Counted from the first letter of the stretch, positions 16,848 through 25,995 are shown. The stretch is DNA of 64,000 bases from CAZRGV01 sp964599655 (GCA_964599655.1 CAZRGV010000004.1:31692-95691); one strand, 5' to 3'. Notes: generated from the sequence alone by a model not told the origin. Made by a program: numbers and translations.

Positions 16848-18269
16848 GTGCGTATCACGTTTCACGGCGCGACCCGGCAAGTGACCGGAAGCGCTCATCT
16901 TCTGGAGATCGGACGACACAAGGTCTTGCTCGACTGCGGCCTGTTCGACTCCGATCGTCTCAGCCTCGACAGTCCGAACCGGCATCTTCCTTTCGATCCG
17001 CTCGATCTGGACGCCGTGATCGTCTCGCACGCCCACAACGACCACATTGGGCGTTTGCCCTGTCTGACCANNNNNNNNNNGGCTGGGTATCGAGGGCCGA
17101 TCTACACCACGCCCGCCACGGCCGACATCCTGAACTTGATGCTGCGGGATAGTGCGCGAATTCAGCGAGAGGATGTCCGCAACGCCGCGCTGCGACGCGG
17201 AAACGACGACACCCTCGCATCCCGGCAGGAACCCGAGTCGATGGAGCCGCTCTTCGAGCTTCACGACGTCGAGTGGGTCGTTGAACACCTTCGTCGCTTG
17301 CCCTACAACGAGCCGACCGAGATTGTCGACGGCCTGACGCTGACCTATCGCGACGCCGGACATATTCTTGGATCGGCCATTGTTCAACTCGATATCCGCG
17401 AGGAGGGCCGGGAACGCCGGTTCGTCTTCACCGGCGACCTCGGCCGCCGCCACATGGGCATGCTGCCCGATCCGACCGTCGTCAAGGGCATCGACTTCCT
17501 TGTCAGCGAGAGCACCTACGGCGGCAAGGAGCTCGACCCCTACGACACGCTCATCAAGCAGCTTCACGCCATCGTCGCGAGGGCCACTCGGCTCCAGAGC
17601 AAGATCATCATCCCGGCCTTCAGCCTGGGCCGCACCCAGCGCATGGTGTACTGCTTTCAGGAGCTGTTCGCGGTCCACAAGGTCCGGCCGATTCCCGTTT
17701 ACGTGGATAGCCCCCTCGCGTGCCGCCTGACCGACATTCACCGAGAACACCCGGAAGCCTACACCGCCGCGGCGCGCCGGATCATGGACCGCGACCCGTG
17801 CTACTTCGGTTCCGAGCACGTTCATTATTGCATGACGTGGGATGACTCCCGACGGCTCAACTACGTCTCGGGCCCGGTGATCATCATTGCCTCGAGCGGT
17901 ATGTGCGAGGCGGGCCGAATCCGGCACCACCTGCGGCATGCCGTCGAGGATCCCGACAACGCCATCGTGATCGTCAGCTACCAGGCCGAGGGGACCCTGG
18001 GGCGCCAGATTGCCGAGGGGGCCGAGCAGGTCAAGATCTTCGACCACTGGCACGACCTGAATGCGGCGGTCTACGTGCTCGATGGCTTCTCCGGACACGC
18101 CGACCGCAACGACCTGCTCTGGTGGTACGAGCAAACCGGAGGCGGCATCGAGAAAGCGTTCCTGGTGCATGGTGAACCCGAAAGCATGGAGGCCCTGGCC
18201 CCCGGCCTGCAACCCTTTGTTCGAGAGCCGGTGATCTTGCCCGAGCTCGGGGCCAGCTTTGAACTCTGA
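16848..18269 (+). CDS. MBL-fold / beta-CASP ribonuclease-like protein
   Basis: A 473-residue metallo-beta-lactamase-fold protein of the CPSF-like RNA-processing exonuclease type. The zinc motif HAHNDHIG (HxHxDH) is present, followed by DAGHILGSAIV, the beta-CASP region (IIPAFSLGRTQRMVYCFQEL), SGMCEAGRIRHHL, and the C-terminal FSGHADRNDL and VHGEPESMEAL of the RNA specificity domain. It probably degrades or trims RNA in the cytoplasm. The GTG at 16848 is preceded by GGGAGG with 8-nt spacing and begins VRITFHGATRQVTGS, the usual family start. Ten Ns at 17071-17080 interrupt it; relatives suggest almost no missing sequence there. Confidence 0.88.
   Translation: MRITFHGATRQVTGSAHLLEIGRHKVLLDCGLFDSDRLSLDSPNRHLPFDPLDLDAVIVSHAHNDHIGRLPCLTXXXXAGYRGPIYTTPATADILNLMLRDSARIQREDVRNAALRRGNDDTLASRQEPESMEPLFELHDVEWVVEHLRRLPYNEPTEIVDGLTLTYRDAGHILGSAIVQLDIREEGRERRFVFTGDLGRRHMGMLPDPTVVKGIDFLVSESTYGGKELDPYDTLIKQLHAIVARATRLQSKIIIPAFSLGRTQRMVYCFQELFAVHKVRPIPVYVDSPLACRLTDIHREHPEAYTAAARRIMDRDPCYFGSEHVHYCMTWDDSRRLNYVSGPVIIIASSGMCEAGRIRHHLRHAVEDPDNAIVIVSYQAEGTLGRQIAEGAEQVKIFDHWHDLNAAVYVLDGFSGHADRNDLLWWYEQTGGGIEKAFLVHGEPESMEALAPGLQPFVREPVILPELGASFEL
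17071..17080. other. assembly gap (10 N) in the beta-CASP gene
   Basis: The run lies between GRLPCLT and GYRGPIY. Family members have about two residues there, so 10 Ns is likely a default join that happens to keep frame. Confidence 0.85.
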
Positions 18270-18280
18270 GGAACCCGACG

Positions 18281-18670
18281 ATGACCGACCCGCACACCAC
18301 GGTCGGACAGTTGAAGGAATGGGTCCTGGCCTTCTCGCGGGAACGCGACTGGGAGCAGTTCCACCACCCCAAGGATCTCGGTGTTGCGCTGGCCTGCGAG
18401 GTCGGTGAGCTGCTCGAACTTTTTCGCTACCGCACCAATGAACAGATTCTCGCCTTGCTCGATGATCCGGAGGCCCGACGGGCTCTCTCGCACGAGCTGG
18501 CGGACTGCCTCTGGCTATTGCTTCGCCTCGCCGAGGTCTGCCGGATCGATCTGGCCTCCTCGCTGAAAGAGAAGCTCGAAGAAGCCGCCCTCAAGTACCC
18601 GGTCGAGAAGTCGTTCGGCCGGCCCGATAAGTACACCACCTACCGAGACCCCGATTCCGGCCTTTCCTGA
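18281..18670 (+). CDS. MazG-like nucleotide pyrophosphohydrolase
   Basis: A 129-residue all-alpha NTP pyrophosphatase of the MazG/RS21-C6 (dCTPase-like) type, which hydrolyses non-canonical or excess nucleoside triphosphates to monophosphates. The metal-binding pattern is clear: ALACEVGELLELF (ExxE) and SHELADCLWLLLRLAE (ExxD). The C-terminal NxxKYP-like motif appears as ALKYPVEKSFG. It starts 11 nt after the beta-CASP stop, so the two probably form an operon of nucleic-acid and nucleotide housekeeping. Confidence 0.87.
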   Translation: MTDPHTTVGQLKEWVLAFSRERDWEQFHHPKDLGVALACEVGELLELFRYRTNEQILALLDDPEARRALSHELADCLWLLLRLAEVCRIDLASSLKEKLEEAALKYPVEKSFGRPDKYTTYRDPDSGLS

Positions 18671-18924
18671 GCCGGTTCCAGGGGCCGCTGTCCGGGCTCG
18701 ACCCGTTCCCGCCCGTCCAGGGCAAAACCGACTCCCTCCAGTCGAGTGCTTCTCGAACGACAACCGGTGTGGCCGCGAATCGACGCCATGTCGAGAGGCG
18801 GCAACACGGCGGTCACGTCGCCATCGCCCGTCGTAAGCAAACACGGAGAAGGCGCCTTCACAACCCGTCGAGCGGTTCGACGAGAGGGTTGGACCGAGGC
18901 GTCCACGATGAGGAAATGCGACTC

Positions 18925-19335
18925 ATGATCCGCTCGAAAATGCGTCCGAAACGGGACGGTGTGGCGGCCGTCGAACTCGCCGTGATCCTACCGTTATTTG
19001 TTATGCTGGTACTTGGAATCATTGAGTCGTCCCGGCTTGGCATGGCGGCACAGTTGCTTGCGACCGCGGCCCGCGAAGGATGCCGTGTGGCGGTGGTCCC
19101 CGACAACACGGCCAGCGACGTCCAGACCCGAATCAACAGCGTTCTGAGCGGTTCCGGGATCAGCGTCGGCACCGTGACGCCCAGCCCGTCCAACTGGGTC
19201 ACGGCCCCCAAGGGAACCTCGATCACGGTCACGTTGAGTGTGCCCTTCAGCCAGGTCTCCTGGCTGCCCTCGCCGTACTTCCTGAAGAATGTGAACGTCA
19301 CCGCCTCGGCCACCTTCAGCAGTGAACGGCCCTGA
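18925..19335 (+). CDS. TadE-like pilus assembly protein
   Basis: A 136-residue protein of the TadE/TadG-like type. After a basic head (MIRSKMRPKRDG) comes VAAVELAVILPLFVMLVLGI, with the prepilin-like Glu and the long hydrophobic helix, and then an exported domain with strands (SITVTLSVPFSQVSWLPSP). Such minor pilins are processed by a prepilin peptidase and function in Flp/Tad pili. ATG codons at 18916 and 18925 are both possible; 18925 gives better distance from GAGG. It overlaps no gene, and the TadG-like gene follows 19 nt later. No tadZABC genes are in the window. Confidence 0.8.
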   Translation: MIRSKMRPKRDGVAAVELAVILPLFVMLVLGIIESSRLGMAAQLLATAAREGCRVAVVPDNTASDVQTRINSVLSGSGISVGTVTPSPSNWVTAPKGTSITVTLSVPFSQVSWLPSPYFLKNVNVTASATFSSERP

Positions 19336-19354
19336 GCCGCGGGGAGTGATGAAC

Positions 19355-20533
19355 ATGCGATACCGCCAACGCTCCAGGGTCCGGACCCCTCGCGGCAAAC
19401 TCCTGGTCATGACCGCCATTCTGATGCCCGTGCTGACGGGTTGCCTGGCGATTGCCGTGGACATCGCGGTCGTGGCCACGGCCAGGTCGGCCCTTCCAAA
19501 CGCCGCCGGCGCCGCGGCGCTGGCCGGTGTGATGCAACTGGCCACCGAGAACCGGGTCCGGGGCTCGAGCGATCTGTCCTCGGAGATGGCCAACGCCCAG
19601 ACCCAGGCCATCCAGCTCGCCAGCCTCAATTCCACACTCGGACAGTCGACGATTTTATTGAACAACATCAGTAACGCCTCCGGCGGCGACGTGGTCGTCG
19701 GTTATCTCAATCCGTCGGTCATCGGAGCGACCCTCGATACCAGCACGCTCTCGACGAGGCTCTACAACTCGGTCCAGGTGAACGCCTCGCGATCGAGCAC
19801 CAACGGTGGTGTCGTTCCCAGCTACTTCGGCAGGCTGGTTGGCAATAGCGGGACGTACGTCCGAGTCACCGCGACGGCGACCGCTCAGAACTATGTGATC
19901 CAGGGTTTCAAGAGCACGTCCCGACGATCGCGGCTGATCCCAATCGCGCTGAACGTGACCATGTACAATCAGATGATCGCATATCCGTCTCTCTTGGCCG
20001 ACAACTACAGTTACGACTCGACCACCAACACCGTGATCTCCGGGAAGTCGGACGGCATTCATGAGTCGGTTCTCTATCCGGTGCCGAGCGGTCCCGGCAA
20101 CTGGGGAACCGTCAACATCGGCGTGACGAGCAACAGCACGTCCACTTTGAGCGACCAGATTCGCAACGGCGTGACGGCCGCGCAGCTCGCCACCTATGGC
20201 GGCCAGCTCCAGCTCGACCCAATCACTCAGACGCTGAACTTTTCGGGCGATCCAGGCCTCAGCGCGGGGATCAAGGATGATCTTTCGAGCATCATTGGAC
20301 AGACCGTCGTGATTCCCCTGTACGACCCGCTTCAATCCAGCGGCAACGGCAATAACTACAACTATACCATCGTCGGCTTCGCGGCGGTTCGACCGATGGC
20401 CGTCGACTTCGTGGGCAACCCGAAGCTATTCATCGTGCAGCCGGCGTTGATCGATGACCCGACCGCCATCGCCGGCGCGCCACAGCCCGACTGGACTTAT
20501 GGCGGGCTCATCCGAACCCATCTGTCTCGCTGA
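19355..20533 (+). CDS. TadG-like secreted/pilus-associated protein
   Basis: A 392-residue protein with an N-terminal hydrophobic helix (LLVMTAILMPVLTGCLAIAVDIAVV) in the form of the putative Flp pilus assembly TadG N-terminal domain, followed by an AAALAGV segment typical of that family and then a Ser/Thr/Asn-rich exported region with many short strands. The ATG at 19355 follows GGGGAG with 8-nt spacing; an ATG at 19349 is too close. It lies 19 nt after the TadE-like gene and 32 nt before a secreted hypothetical, so the three are likely one operon. The C-terminal function is unknown. Confidence 0.77.
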   Translation: MRYRQRSRVRTPRGKLLVMTAILMPVLTGCLAIAVDIAVVATARSALPNAAGAAALAGVMQLATENRVRGSSDLSSEMANAQTQAIQLASLNSTLGQSTILLNNISNASGGDVVVGYLNPSVIGATLDTSTLSTRLYNSVQVNASRSSTNGGVVPSYFGRLVGNSGTYVRVTATATAQNYVIQGFKSTSRRSRLIPIALNVTMYNQMIAYPSLLADNYSYDSTTNTVISGKSDGIHESVLYPVPSGPGNWGTVNIGVTSNSTSTLSDQIRNGVTAAQLATYGGQLQLDPITQTLNFSGDPGLSAGIKDDLSSIIGQTVVIPLYDPLQSSGNGNNYNYTIVGFAAVRPMAVDFVGNPKLFIVQPALIDDPTAIAGAPQPDWTYGGLIRTHLSR

Positions 20534-20565
20534 GAGTCCCCCACCCAATCGAGGAGTCGCATCCG

Positions 20566-21201
20566 ATGCGTACGCTGTTCGCCGTGGCCGTCCTGACGGT
20601 CTTATTCTCAGGGGGCCGGACGGCCTCCGCCCAGTTCCAGTTACCGGCCCTATTCTACCAGGTGCAGGAGGACTGGCAGGTCGTCATCGGCACTCCCGAC
20701 CCCGACCATATCGGACCACAAATCACCACCTTCATGTCGCCGACCGGCGATAAGTCGGATTGCGCGGTCTTCAACATCAACTATCGTGAGTATCCCTCGT
20801 TCTCACCGGGCGGCATGCAAATCCAGACCTGGTCCGGAGGGTCACTCGTCAACTCGGCCGACTCGGGGTCAAGCCTGCTCGATACGAACTCCGAGACGAT
20901 TCGCTGGACCCAGTCACTCCAGGTTTCGAGTGGCAATATCGTCTTCGCGGTGGTCTCGGGGAAGTCGACCACGTTCGGGAACTTCGGAACCACCTTCAAT
21001 AACCTGAACCAGCTCAAGCACCTCTCGAACCTGACGTCGCTGGACGGGTATAGCTCGGCGACGTCGGTGGCCCGATCGGGTGTGAGCTGGCAACCGCAGC
21101 GCGTGACCTCGTTGACCTTGCTCCAGGTTCGCTATTACGACTCCAACGGCAAGCTGCTCGCGACGGACAGCACACCGAAATCGGTCAAGCTCACGAACTA
21201 A
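20566..21201 (+). CDS. secreted hypothetical protein
   Basis: A 211-residue protein with a clear signal peptide (MRTLFAVAVLTVLFSGGRTASA) and a Ser/Thr-rich beta-type mature domain. GAGGAG precedes the ATG. Repeated short motifs such as TSLDGYSSATSVARSG and VRYYDSNGKLL suggest a beta sandwich. It has one Cys and no lipobox. No family was recognised. Its position directly after TadE/TadG-like genes suggests a role at the cell surface with the same apparatus. Confidence 0.68.
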   Translation: MRTLFAVAVLTVLFSGGRTASAQFQLPALFYQVQEDWQVVIGTPDPDHIGPQITTFMSPTGDKSDCAVFNINYREYPSFSPGGMQIQTWSGGSLVNSADSGSSLLDTNSETIRWTQSLQVSSGNIVFAVVSGKSTTFGNFGTTFNNLNQLKHLSNLTSLDGYSSATSVARSGVSWQPQRVTSLTLLQVRYYDSNGKLLATDSTPKSVKLTN

Positions 21202-21252
21202 GGCGCTGAGCAAGGATCAGCGGATCCATTTCACGGGGAAAAACGCCTGTTG

Positions 21253-21329
21253 GGGTGGCTGGGGTCTCGGCACGAGACCGCAGTCCGAGGCCGAAACACC
21301 GGGGACTCGCGCCGAGGCCCCAGGCACCC
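21253..21329. repeat. imperfect palindrome between convergent genes
   Basis: GGGTGGCTGGGGTCTCGGC (21253-21271) and GCCGAGGCCCCAGGCACCC (21311-21329) match at 17 of 19 positions as inverted arms. The element lies between the secreted hypothetical and trpA, which converge. It resembles a dispersed intergenic palindrome and may terminate both transcripts. Confidence 0.6.
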
Positions 21330-21350
21330 AGGTCCTCCGAATGGGTCAAC

Positions 21351-22217
21351 TTATTCCGGAGCGGCTCCGAGTCGGCCACGGTTCTGTTCGGTTGCCGGGG
21401 TTTCCAGGGCCCCGGCCAACTCGGCGACGAACCGGCCGACCTCCTCGACGACTTCGGATCGGGGACGGTCGGCCATCTCGCCGAGTCGGCGCACCAGGGC
21501 GCTGCCGACGATGAGGCCGTCGGCCACGGGCGCGAGCTGCCGGATGTGCTCGGGACGGCTGATGCCGAAGCCGATGCAGATCGGCAGGTCGGTCTGCGAG
21601 CGGAGCCAGGCGACGTTCTCGGCGAGTTCCGGCGGGAGCTCGCGACGTTCTCCGGTAATGCCGGCCACCGACACGTAGTAAAGGAAGCCGGTCGTTGATC
21701 GGGCGATCTTCAACGCCCGGTCGCGAGGCGTGGTCGGGGTGACGAGCTGGATCAGCTTCAGCCCATTCGCGTCGGCCCGGCGATGCAAGCCGTCCGACTC
21801 CTCGACCGGAAGGTCCGGAACGATCAGGCCGTCGATGCCGGCCTCGACGGCCTCGCGAAGGTAGCGCTCGACGCCGTGCCGGTGGACGATCGCGTAGGAG
21901 ACCATCGTGACAAGCGGGGTATTGGCGAGGGGTGTTCCCTCGGCTCCGGCCCGAAGGTCGCGGATCATCTCGAAGATGGCCGCCAGCTTGATGCCCTTGT
22001 CGAGGGCCCGCGTGTAGCTCGCGGCGATGACCGGGCCGTCGGCGATCGGGTCGGAATAAGGAATTCCGATCTCGATCATATGAGCACCACGACGGATCAT
22101 CTCGCCGATCAGGGCCGACGTCGTGGGCAGGTCGGGGTCTCCGGCGGTGAGAAAGGGCATCAGGGCCCGTTGGCCGTCACGGCGGAGGCGGGAGAACAGG
22201 GCGTCGATACGGTTCAT
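21351..22217 (-). CDS. trpA: tryptophan synthase alpha chain
   Basis: A 288-residue TIM barrel that cleaves indole-3-glycerol phosphate to indole and glyceraldehyde 3-phosphate in tryptophan synthesis. The catalytic Glu and Asp sit in HMIEIGIPYSDPIADGPVI, followed by ANTPLVTMVSYAIVHRHG, GIDGLIVPDLPVEE, the phosphate-binding GFLYYVSVAGITG and CIGFGISRPEH. The ATG at 22217 begins MNRIDALFSRLRRDG as usual for TrpA; a frame extension upstream has no similarity. It follows trpB by 91 nt on the same strand. Confidence 0.95.
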   Translation of the reverse strand: MNRIDALFSRLRRDGQRALMPFLTAGDPDLPTTSALIGEMIRRGAHMIEIGIPYSDPIADGPVIAASYTRALDKGIKLAAIFEMIRDLRAGAEGTPLANTPLVTMVSYAIVHRHGVERYLREAVEAGIDGLIVPDLPVEESDGLHRRADANGLKLIQLVTPTTPRDRALKIARSTTGFLYYVSVAGITGERRELPPELAENVAWLRSQTDLPICIGFGISRPEHIRQLAPVADGLIVGSALVRRLGEMADRPRSEVVEEVGRFVAELAGALETPATEQNRGRLGAAPE

Positions 22218-22308
22218 GGTGGGTCCAGGTAGACGGACGGCCGCGAAGTCGGCCATCTCGGAGAATCGGATCGGTTCCGCGGTCGAGGTCCGCCCTCGCT
22301 GGCTGAGA

Positions 22309-23527
22309 TCAGATCGGTTCGCCTCGCAGGCGAGCGATCTCGTAGGCGTCCTTGTCGCCCCGGCCCGAGAGGCAGATGACCAGGACTTTCCCCTTGCCGA
22401 GCCGAGGAGCCTCCTTCAGGGCCTGGGCCACGGCGTGGCTCGACTCGAGCGCGGGCAGGATTCCCTCGCGACGGGCCAGGGTGTGGTAGGCGTCGAGGGC
22501 CTCGGCGTCGGTGATGCTCTCGTAGCGGACCCGGCCGATCTCTTTCCAGTAGCTATGCTCGGGACCGACGCCCGGATAATCGAGCCCGGCGGAGATCNNN
22601 NNNNNNNNNNNNNNNNNNNNNNNNNNNNNNNNNNNNNNNNNNAAGCTGCCGTGCAACACGCCGGGGTGCCCCTTCGAAAGGCTGGCCGCGTGGTCGCCCG
22701 GCTTCGAGCTTCGTCCGCCCGCCTCGGCGCCGATCAACTCGACCGACCTATCCGCGATGAACGGGTAGAACATGCCCGCCGCGTTCGAGCCGCCTCCCAC
22801 GCAGGCCACGGCGGCATCCGGCAGCCGGCCCAGGCGTTCCAGGCACTGCTGGCGGGTTTCCCGGCCGATGACCGACTGGAAGTCGCGCACGATCATCGGG
22901 AACGGATGCGGGCCGACCACGCTGGGTCTTGTCGGAGGAACCCATCCAATCTCGCATCGCCTCGGTGGTGGCGTCGCGGAGGGTGCGCGAGCCGGTGGTG
23001 ACGGGGACGACGGTGGCGCCCATGGTCTTCATGTTGAAGACGTTGAGCTTTTGACGGCGGATGTCTTCCTCGCCCATGTAGATCGTGCATTCCAGGCCGG
23101 TCAAGGCGCAGGCGGTGGCGGTGGCCACACCATGTTGACCGGCCCCCGTTTCGGCGATGACGCGGGTCTTGCCCATGCGCTGGGCGATGAGGACCTGGCC
23201 GATCGCGTTGTTGATCTTGTGAGCGCCGGTGTGGTTGAGGTCTTCTCGCTTGAGGTAGAGATCAGCGCCGCCGGCGAGGGCGGTCAGGCGCTTGGCGAAG
23301 TAGAGCGGCGAGGGGCGACCGACGTAGTTCGTCAGGTAGTCGTTCATCTCGGCCCAGAACGAGGGGTCGGCTTTCGCCTCCTCGTAGGCGTCGGCCAGCC
23401 GGTTGAGAGCGTCCATCAGGGTCTCGGGGACGAACCGGCCCCCGAACGGTCCGAACCGGCCGAGAGCGTCGGGCAGGTGTGGCCCGGTGGTCTCGGCCGT
23501 GGTGGCGGTGGACGTGGTCGTGGACAT
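22309..23527 (-). CDS. trpB: tryptophan synthase beta chain, interrupted by a frameshift and a gap
   Basis: The PLP subunit that joins indole and serine. The N-terminal part is clear from [15 protein letters not shown], through [20 protein letters not shown], the PLP Lys in [11 protein letters not shown], and [15 protein letters not shown]. At about 22918-22926 the frame breaks: after [11 protein letters not shown] the family continues with a short HYIIGS-like segment, but about 14 nt seem missing and [16 protein letters not shown] resumes in another frame. Further on, 45 Ns replace part of the region before [14 protein letters not shown]; the C-terminus ([13 protein letters not shown]) is intact. 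Because trpB should be essential for tryptophan synthesis and trpA is intact, an assembly error is more likely than a pseudogene. Confidence 0.85.
22598..22642. other. assembly gap (45 N) in trpB
   Basis: The run falls in the loop of TrpB between HGS and ISAGLDYPG. The family has about 17 residues there, close to the N count. Confidence 0.9.
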
Positions 23528-23645
23528 CGTCGGAGCAACCTCGCAAGCGGATTCCGCGTTGGGCGGGACGAAAATCTCATTGTCCCGACCCGGACCGGAC
23601 GCGGTCAAGGGAACTGGGAGCCAGAAAAGGCCTCCTGGTTCTGCT

Positions 23646-23671
23646 TGCATAAATGGGCAAAAATCTGTCAA
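23646..23671 (-). promoter_or_regulatory. possible promoter upstream of trpB
   Basis: On the minus strand a perfect TTGACA (23671-23666) is followed by TATGCA (23651-23646) in a locally AT-rich stretch. The 14-nt spacer is short for a sigma-70 promoter, so the assignment is weak. The implied leader is about 110 nt. Confidence 0.3.
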
Positions 23672-23753
23672 AATCGAATTAGATCGACTGGGGAAGGCTA
23701 GAGAAGAAGAAAAGGAATTGTGAGTTCCGATCGATCCGCGGCGCGGCACGTGG

Positions 23754-24035
23754 TCAACCGCTGTCGCTCGATCGCGTGCCGGTTGTTTTGCGACCGATCA
23801 GGTAACGCAGGAAGGACGTGAGACCGGCGTACTTGAAGTCGTGGTCGATGTAGTGCTCGATGACATAAAAGGCGAAGTAGTAGGCGCGGGCGAAGGCCCA
23901 GACGGCCAGTGCAATCAGCAGGGCGAATCGGAGGGTAGGGTGTTCGGCGATCAGGATGGCCGAGGCGAGGATCCCGAGGACGAGGAAGAGGAAACCCTTG
24001 AGGTAGAGAAGGCGAGGGTTCCGAATGTCCGCCAT
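23754..24035 (-). CDS. small two-helix membrane protein
   Basis: A 93-residue protein starting at ATG 24035 with AAAGGG upstream. It has two hydrophobic segments: [20 protein letters not shown] and [20 protein letters not shown]. They are followed by a polar tail with [20 protein letters not shown]. It has the look of a small inner-membrane protein conserved in planctomycetes; no function can be assigned. It is 226 nt upstream of trpB, on the same strand, and divergent from gcvT. Confidence 0.7.
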   Translation of the reverse strand: MADIRNPRLLYLKGFLFLVLGILASAILIAEHPTLRFALLIALAVWAFARAYYFAFYVIEHYIDHDFKYAGLTSFLRYLIGRKTTGTRSSDSG

Positions 24036-24274
24036 GCGAAGGCCCTTTCGAGCGAGGTGGTTGGTCGAGGTCGACCAGCTTCCGGAGATTCCTCGCGCAC
24101 GATTCCCACATGATGTCCGCCTCGACAAGTCCTCGCAAGCTGCGGGCGATGATCGGCGAGGCGGGCGCCGTTGGATGGAGGCGACGGCCATGCCGGGCAC
24201 GGTTGCCGGCTGGCGCGGGATTCGGCTACAATCTCGACCGTTTCTGACGAAGAATTGACAACCAGGACGGTCCG

Positions 24275-25381
24275 ATGCCTCCCGAGACGCCCCTGCAAAC
24301 GCCGTTGCACGCCTGGCATAAGTCCCACGGCGGTCGACTCGTCGAGTTCGGCGGCTGGTCGATGCCCGTGCAGTATTCCACCATTCTGCAAGAGCACCAG
24401 GCGGTTCGCCAACGGGTTGGGCTGTTCGACATCAGCCACATGGGGCGGATCTGGTTCGAGGGGCCGGATGTGCTGGGCTGGCTTCAGGTTGCGACGACCA
24501 ACAACGTCGAGCGTCTGGAACCGGGGCAGATCCAGTACAGCCTGATGGTTAACGATCGCGGCGGCGTGCTCGACGACGTGCTGGTCTACCGCCTGCCCGA
24601 AGGCGGGTTCGCGATGGTTTGCAACGCGTCGAACCGGGAAACCGTGCTCGGGCAACTGGAACGAACGCGAGGCGCGAGGACGGCGTCGCTGGAGGACCGC
24701 ACGGGGTCGCTCGCGATGATCGCGGTTCAGGGGCCTTTGGCGCTCGAGACCGTTGTCCGGGTGGTCGAGGGGCCGCTTCCCGCCTTGAATTACTACCATT
24801 GCACCGAGGCGAACCTTGGCGATGGCACCCGGATTCTGGTCAGCCGGACCGGCTATACCGGCGAGGACGGCTTTGAACTGATCGTGCCGGCCGATCGGGC
24901 AGAGCCGGTCTGGACGGCGCTGCTGGAGGCGGGTTCGGAGCATGGAATCTTGCCGTGCGGCCTCGGAGCGCGCGACACGTTGCGGTTCGAGGCGGCCATG
25001 CCCCTGTACGGGCATGAGCTTTCGGAGGAGATCAATCCCTACGAGGCGGGCGTGGGATGGGCGGTGAAGCTGAGCAAGGGGGATTTCGTCGGGCGCGAAG
25101 CGCTTCAGACGTTCAAGCGAAGTCCGGGTCGAACGCGCGTGGGTCTCTCGCTGGAAGGAAAGCGGATCGCCCGCCAGGGGGCGACCGTTCTTCGTGGCGA
25201 TGAGCCCGTGGGCGTGGTCACCTCGGGCACGTTTGCTCCGACGCTCGGCCAGAGCCTCGCCATGGCGCTGGTGGATCCGACCGCCTCGGGACTGGGAACC
25301 GCGTTGACGGTCGACGTTCGAGGTCACGCCGAAGCGTGCAAGGTGGTTCCTCTGCCCTTCTATCGCCGCGTGAGCGGCTGA
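24275..25381 (+). CDS. gcvT: aminomethyltransferase (glycine cleavage T protein)
   Basis: A 368-residue T protein that transfers the methylene group from the aminomethyl-lipoyl H protein to tetrahydrofolate and releases ammonia. Family landmarks are TPLHAWHKSHGGRLVEFGGW, the DISHMGRIWFEG block, GVLDDVLVYRL, SRTGYTGEDGFEL and GLGARDTLRFEAAMPLYGHEL. The length is typical. It opens the glycine cleavage cluster; gcvH follows after 106 nt. No glycine riboswitch aptamer is recognisable in its 240-nt upstream region. Confidence 0.95.
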   Translation: MPPETPLQTPLHAWHKSHGGRLVEFGGWSMPVQYSTILQEHQAVRQRVGLFDISHMGRIWFEGPDVLGWLQVATTNNVERLEPGQIQYSLMVNDRGGVLDDVLVYRLPEGGFAMVCNASNRETVLGQLERTRGARTASLEDRTGSLAMIAVQGPLALETVVRVVEGPLPALNYYHCTEANLGDGTRILVSRTGYTGEDGFELIVPADRAEPVWTALLEAGSEHGILPCGLGARDTLRFEAAMPLYGHELSEEINPYEAGVGWAVKLSKGDFVGREALQTFKRSPGRTRVGLSLEGKRIARQGATVLRGDEPVGVVTSGTFAPTLGQSLAMALVDPTASGLGTALTVDVRGHAEACKVVPLPFYRRVSG

Positions 25382-25487
25382 TCGCGATCGCGAGGAAACG
25401 GACGCTCCGTCCGGCGGACCGTCGCGGTGGGAAGCGAGTCTTTTCTTTCTTTCAAGTCCCCAGTGCTCGAAGGACCCAAAGGTTCCC

Positions 25488-25880
25488 ATGATCGACGAGA
25501 AGAGCCTGAAATACACGCCGACGCATGAGTGGGTTCAGAAGGAAGGCGACGTGGCGACCGTGGGCATCTCGCGGTTCGCCGTCGATCAACTGACGGACCT
25601 GATTCTCATCGACCTGCCGGCGGTCGGCACCAAGGTGGAGGCCGGCAAGAGCTTCGGAGAAATCGAGAGCGTCAAGGCGGTGAGCGACCTGTACGCGCCG
25701 GTGTCGGGCGAGGTCGTTGAGGTCAACGCCGACGTGGCGGGCAACGTCCAGATTCTGGCCGACGACCCGTACGAGAAGGGCTGGCTGCTGAAGATCCGGC
25801 TGGCCGACCCGGGAGCCGACCTCTCGGGACTGCTCGACTACGAGAGCTACCAGAAGAAAACCGCCGAATCGTCGCACTGA
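25488..25880 (+). CDS. gcvH: glycine cleavage system H protein
   Basis: A 130-residue H protein, the lipoyl carrier that shuttles the aminomethyl group from the P to the T protein. The lipoylated lysine is Lys63 in GEIESVKAVSDLYAP, the canonical site, and YTPTHEWVQKEG and NADVAGNVQILADDPY are further family signatures. The length matches the family. It depends on lipoate attachment, and a ligase-fold gene ends the cluster. Confidence 0.96.
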   Translation: MIDEKSLKYTPTHEWVQKEGDVATVGISRFAVDQLTDLILIDLPAVGTKVEAGKSFGEIESVKAVSDLYAPVSGEVVEVNADVAGNVQILADDPYEKGWLLKIRLADPGADLSGLLDYESYQKKTAESSH

Positions 25881-25916
25881 TCGCGTTGCGCGTTCGAATC
25901 GACAAACGAAGCAACT

Positions 25917-25995
25917 GGCCTGGGAACCTCCCGGGTGTTGTCCTAGAGTACTGAGGAGCGGAGGGACCTCCCGCGCCCCGGGGGCCCTCCCAGCC
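25917..25995 (+). promoter_or_regulatory. imperfect palindrome in the gcvH-gcvPA leader
   Basis: GGCCTGGGA (from 25917) can pair with TCCCAGCC (ending 25995), and CCCGGG blocks lie inside both arms, with a GGAGG/CCTCC pair in the middle. It may be a processing site or partial terminator within the gcv operon. It does not look like a glycine riboswitch. Confidence 0.35.

Noticed and set aside
24036..24274. Glycine riboswitch upstream of gcvT
   Set aside because: The conserved aptamer blocks could not be found by eye; a covariance search would be decisive.
23951..25516. 521-codon minus-strand frame opposite gcvT
   Set aside because: It is antisense to a certain gcvT and has no recognisable domain.
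25881..25925. tRNA-like GTTCGAATC motif after gcvH
   Set aside because: No acceptor, anticodon or D arm can be built around it.
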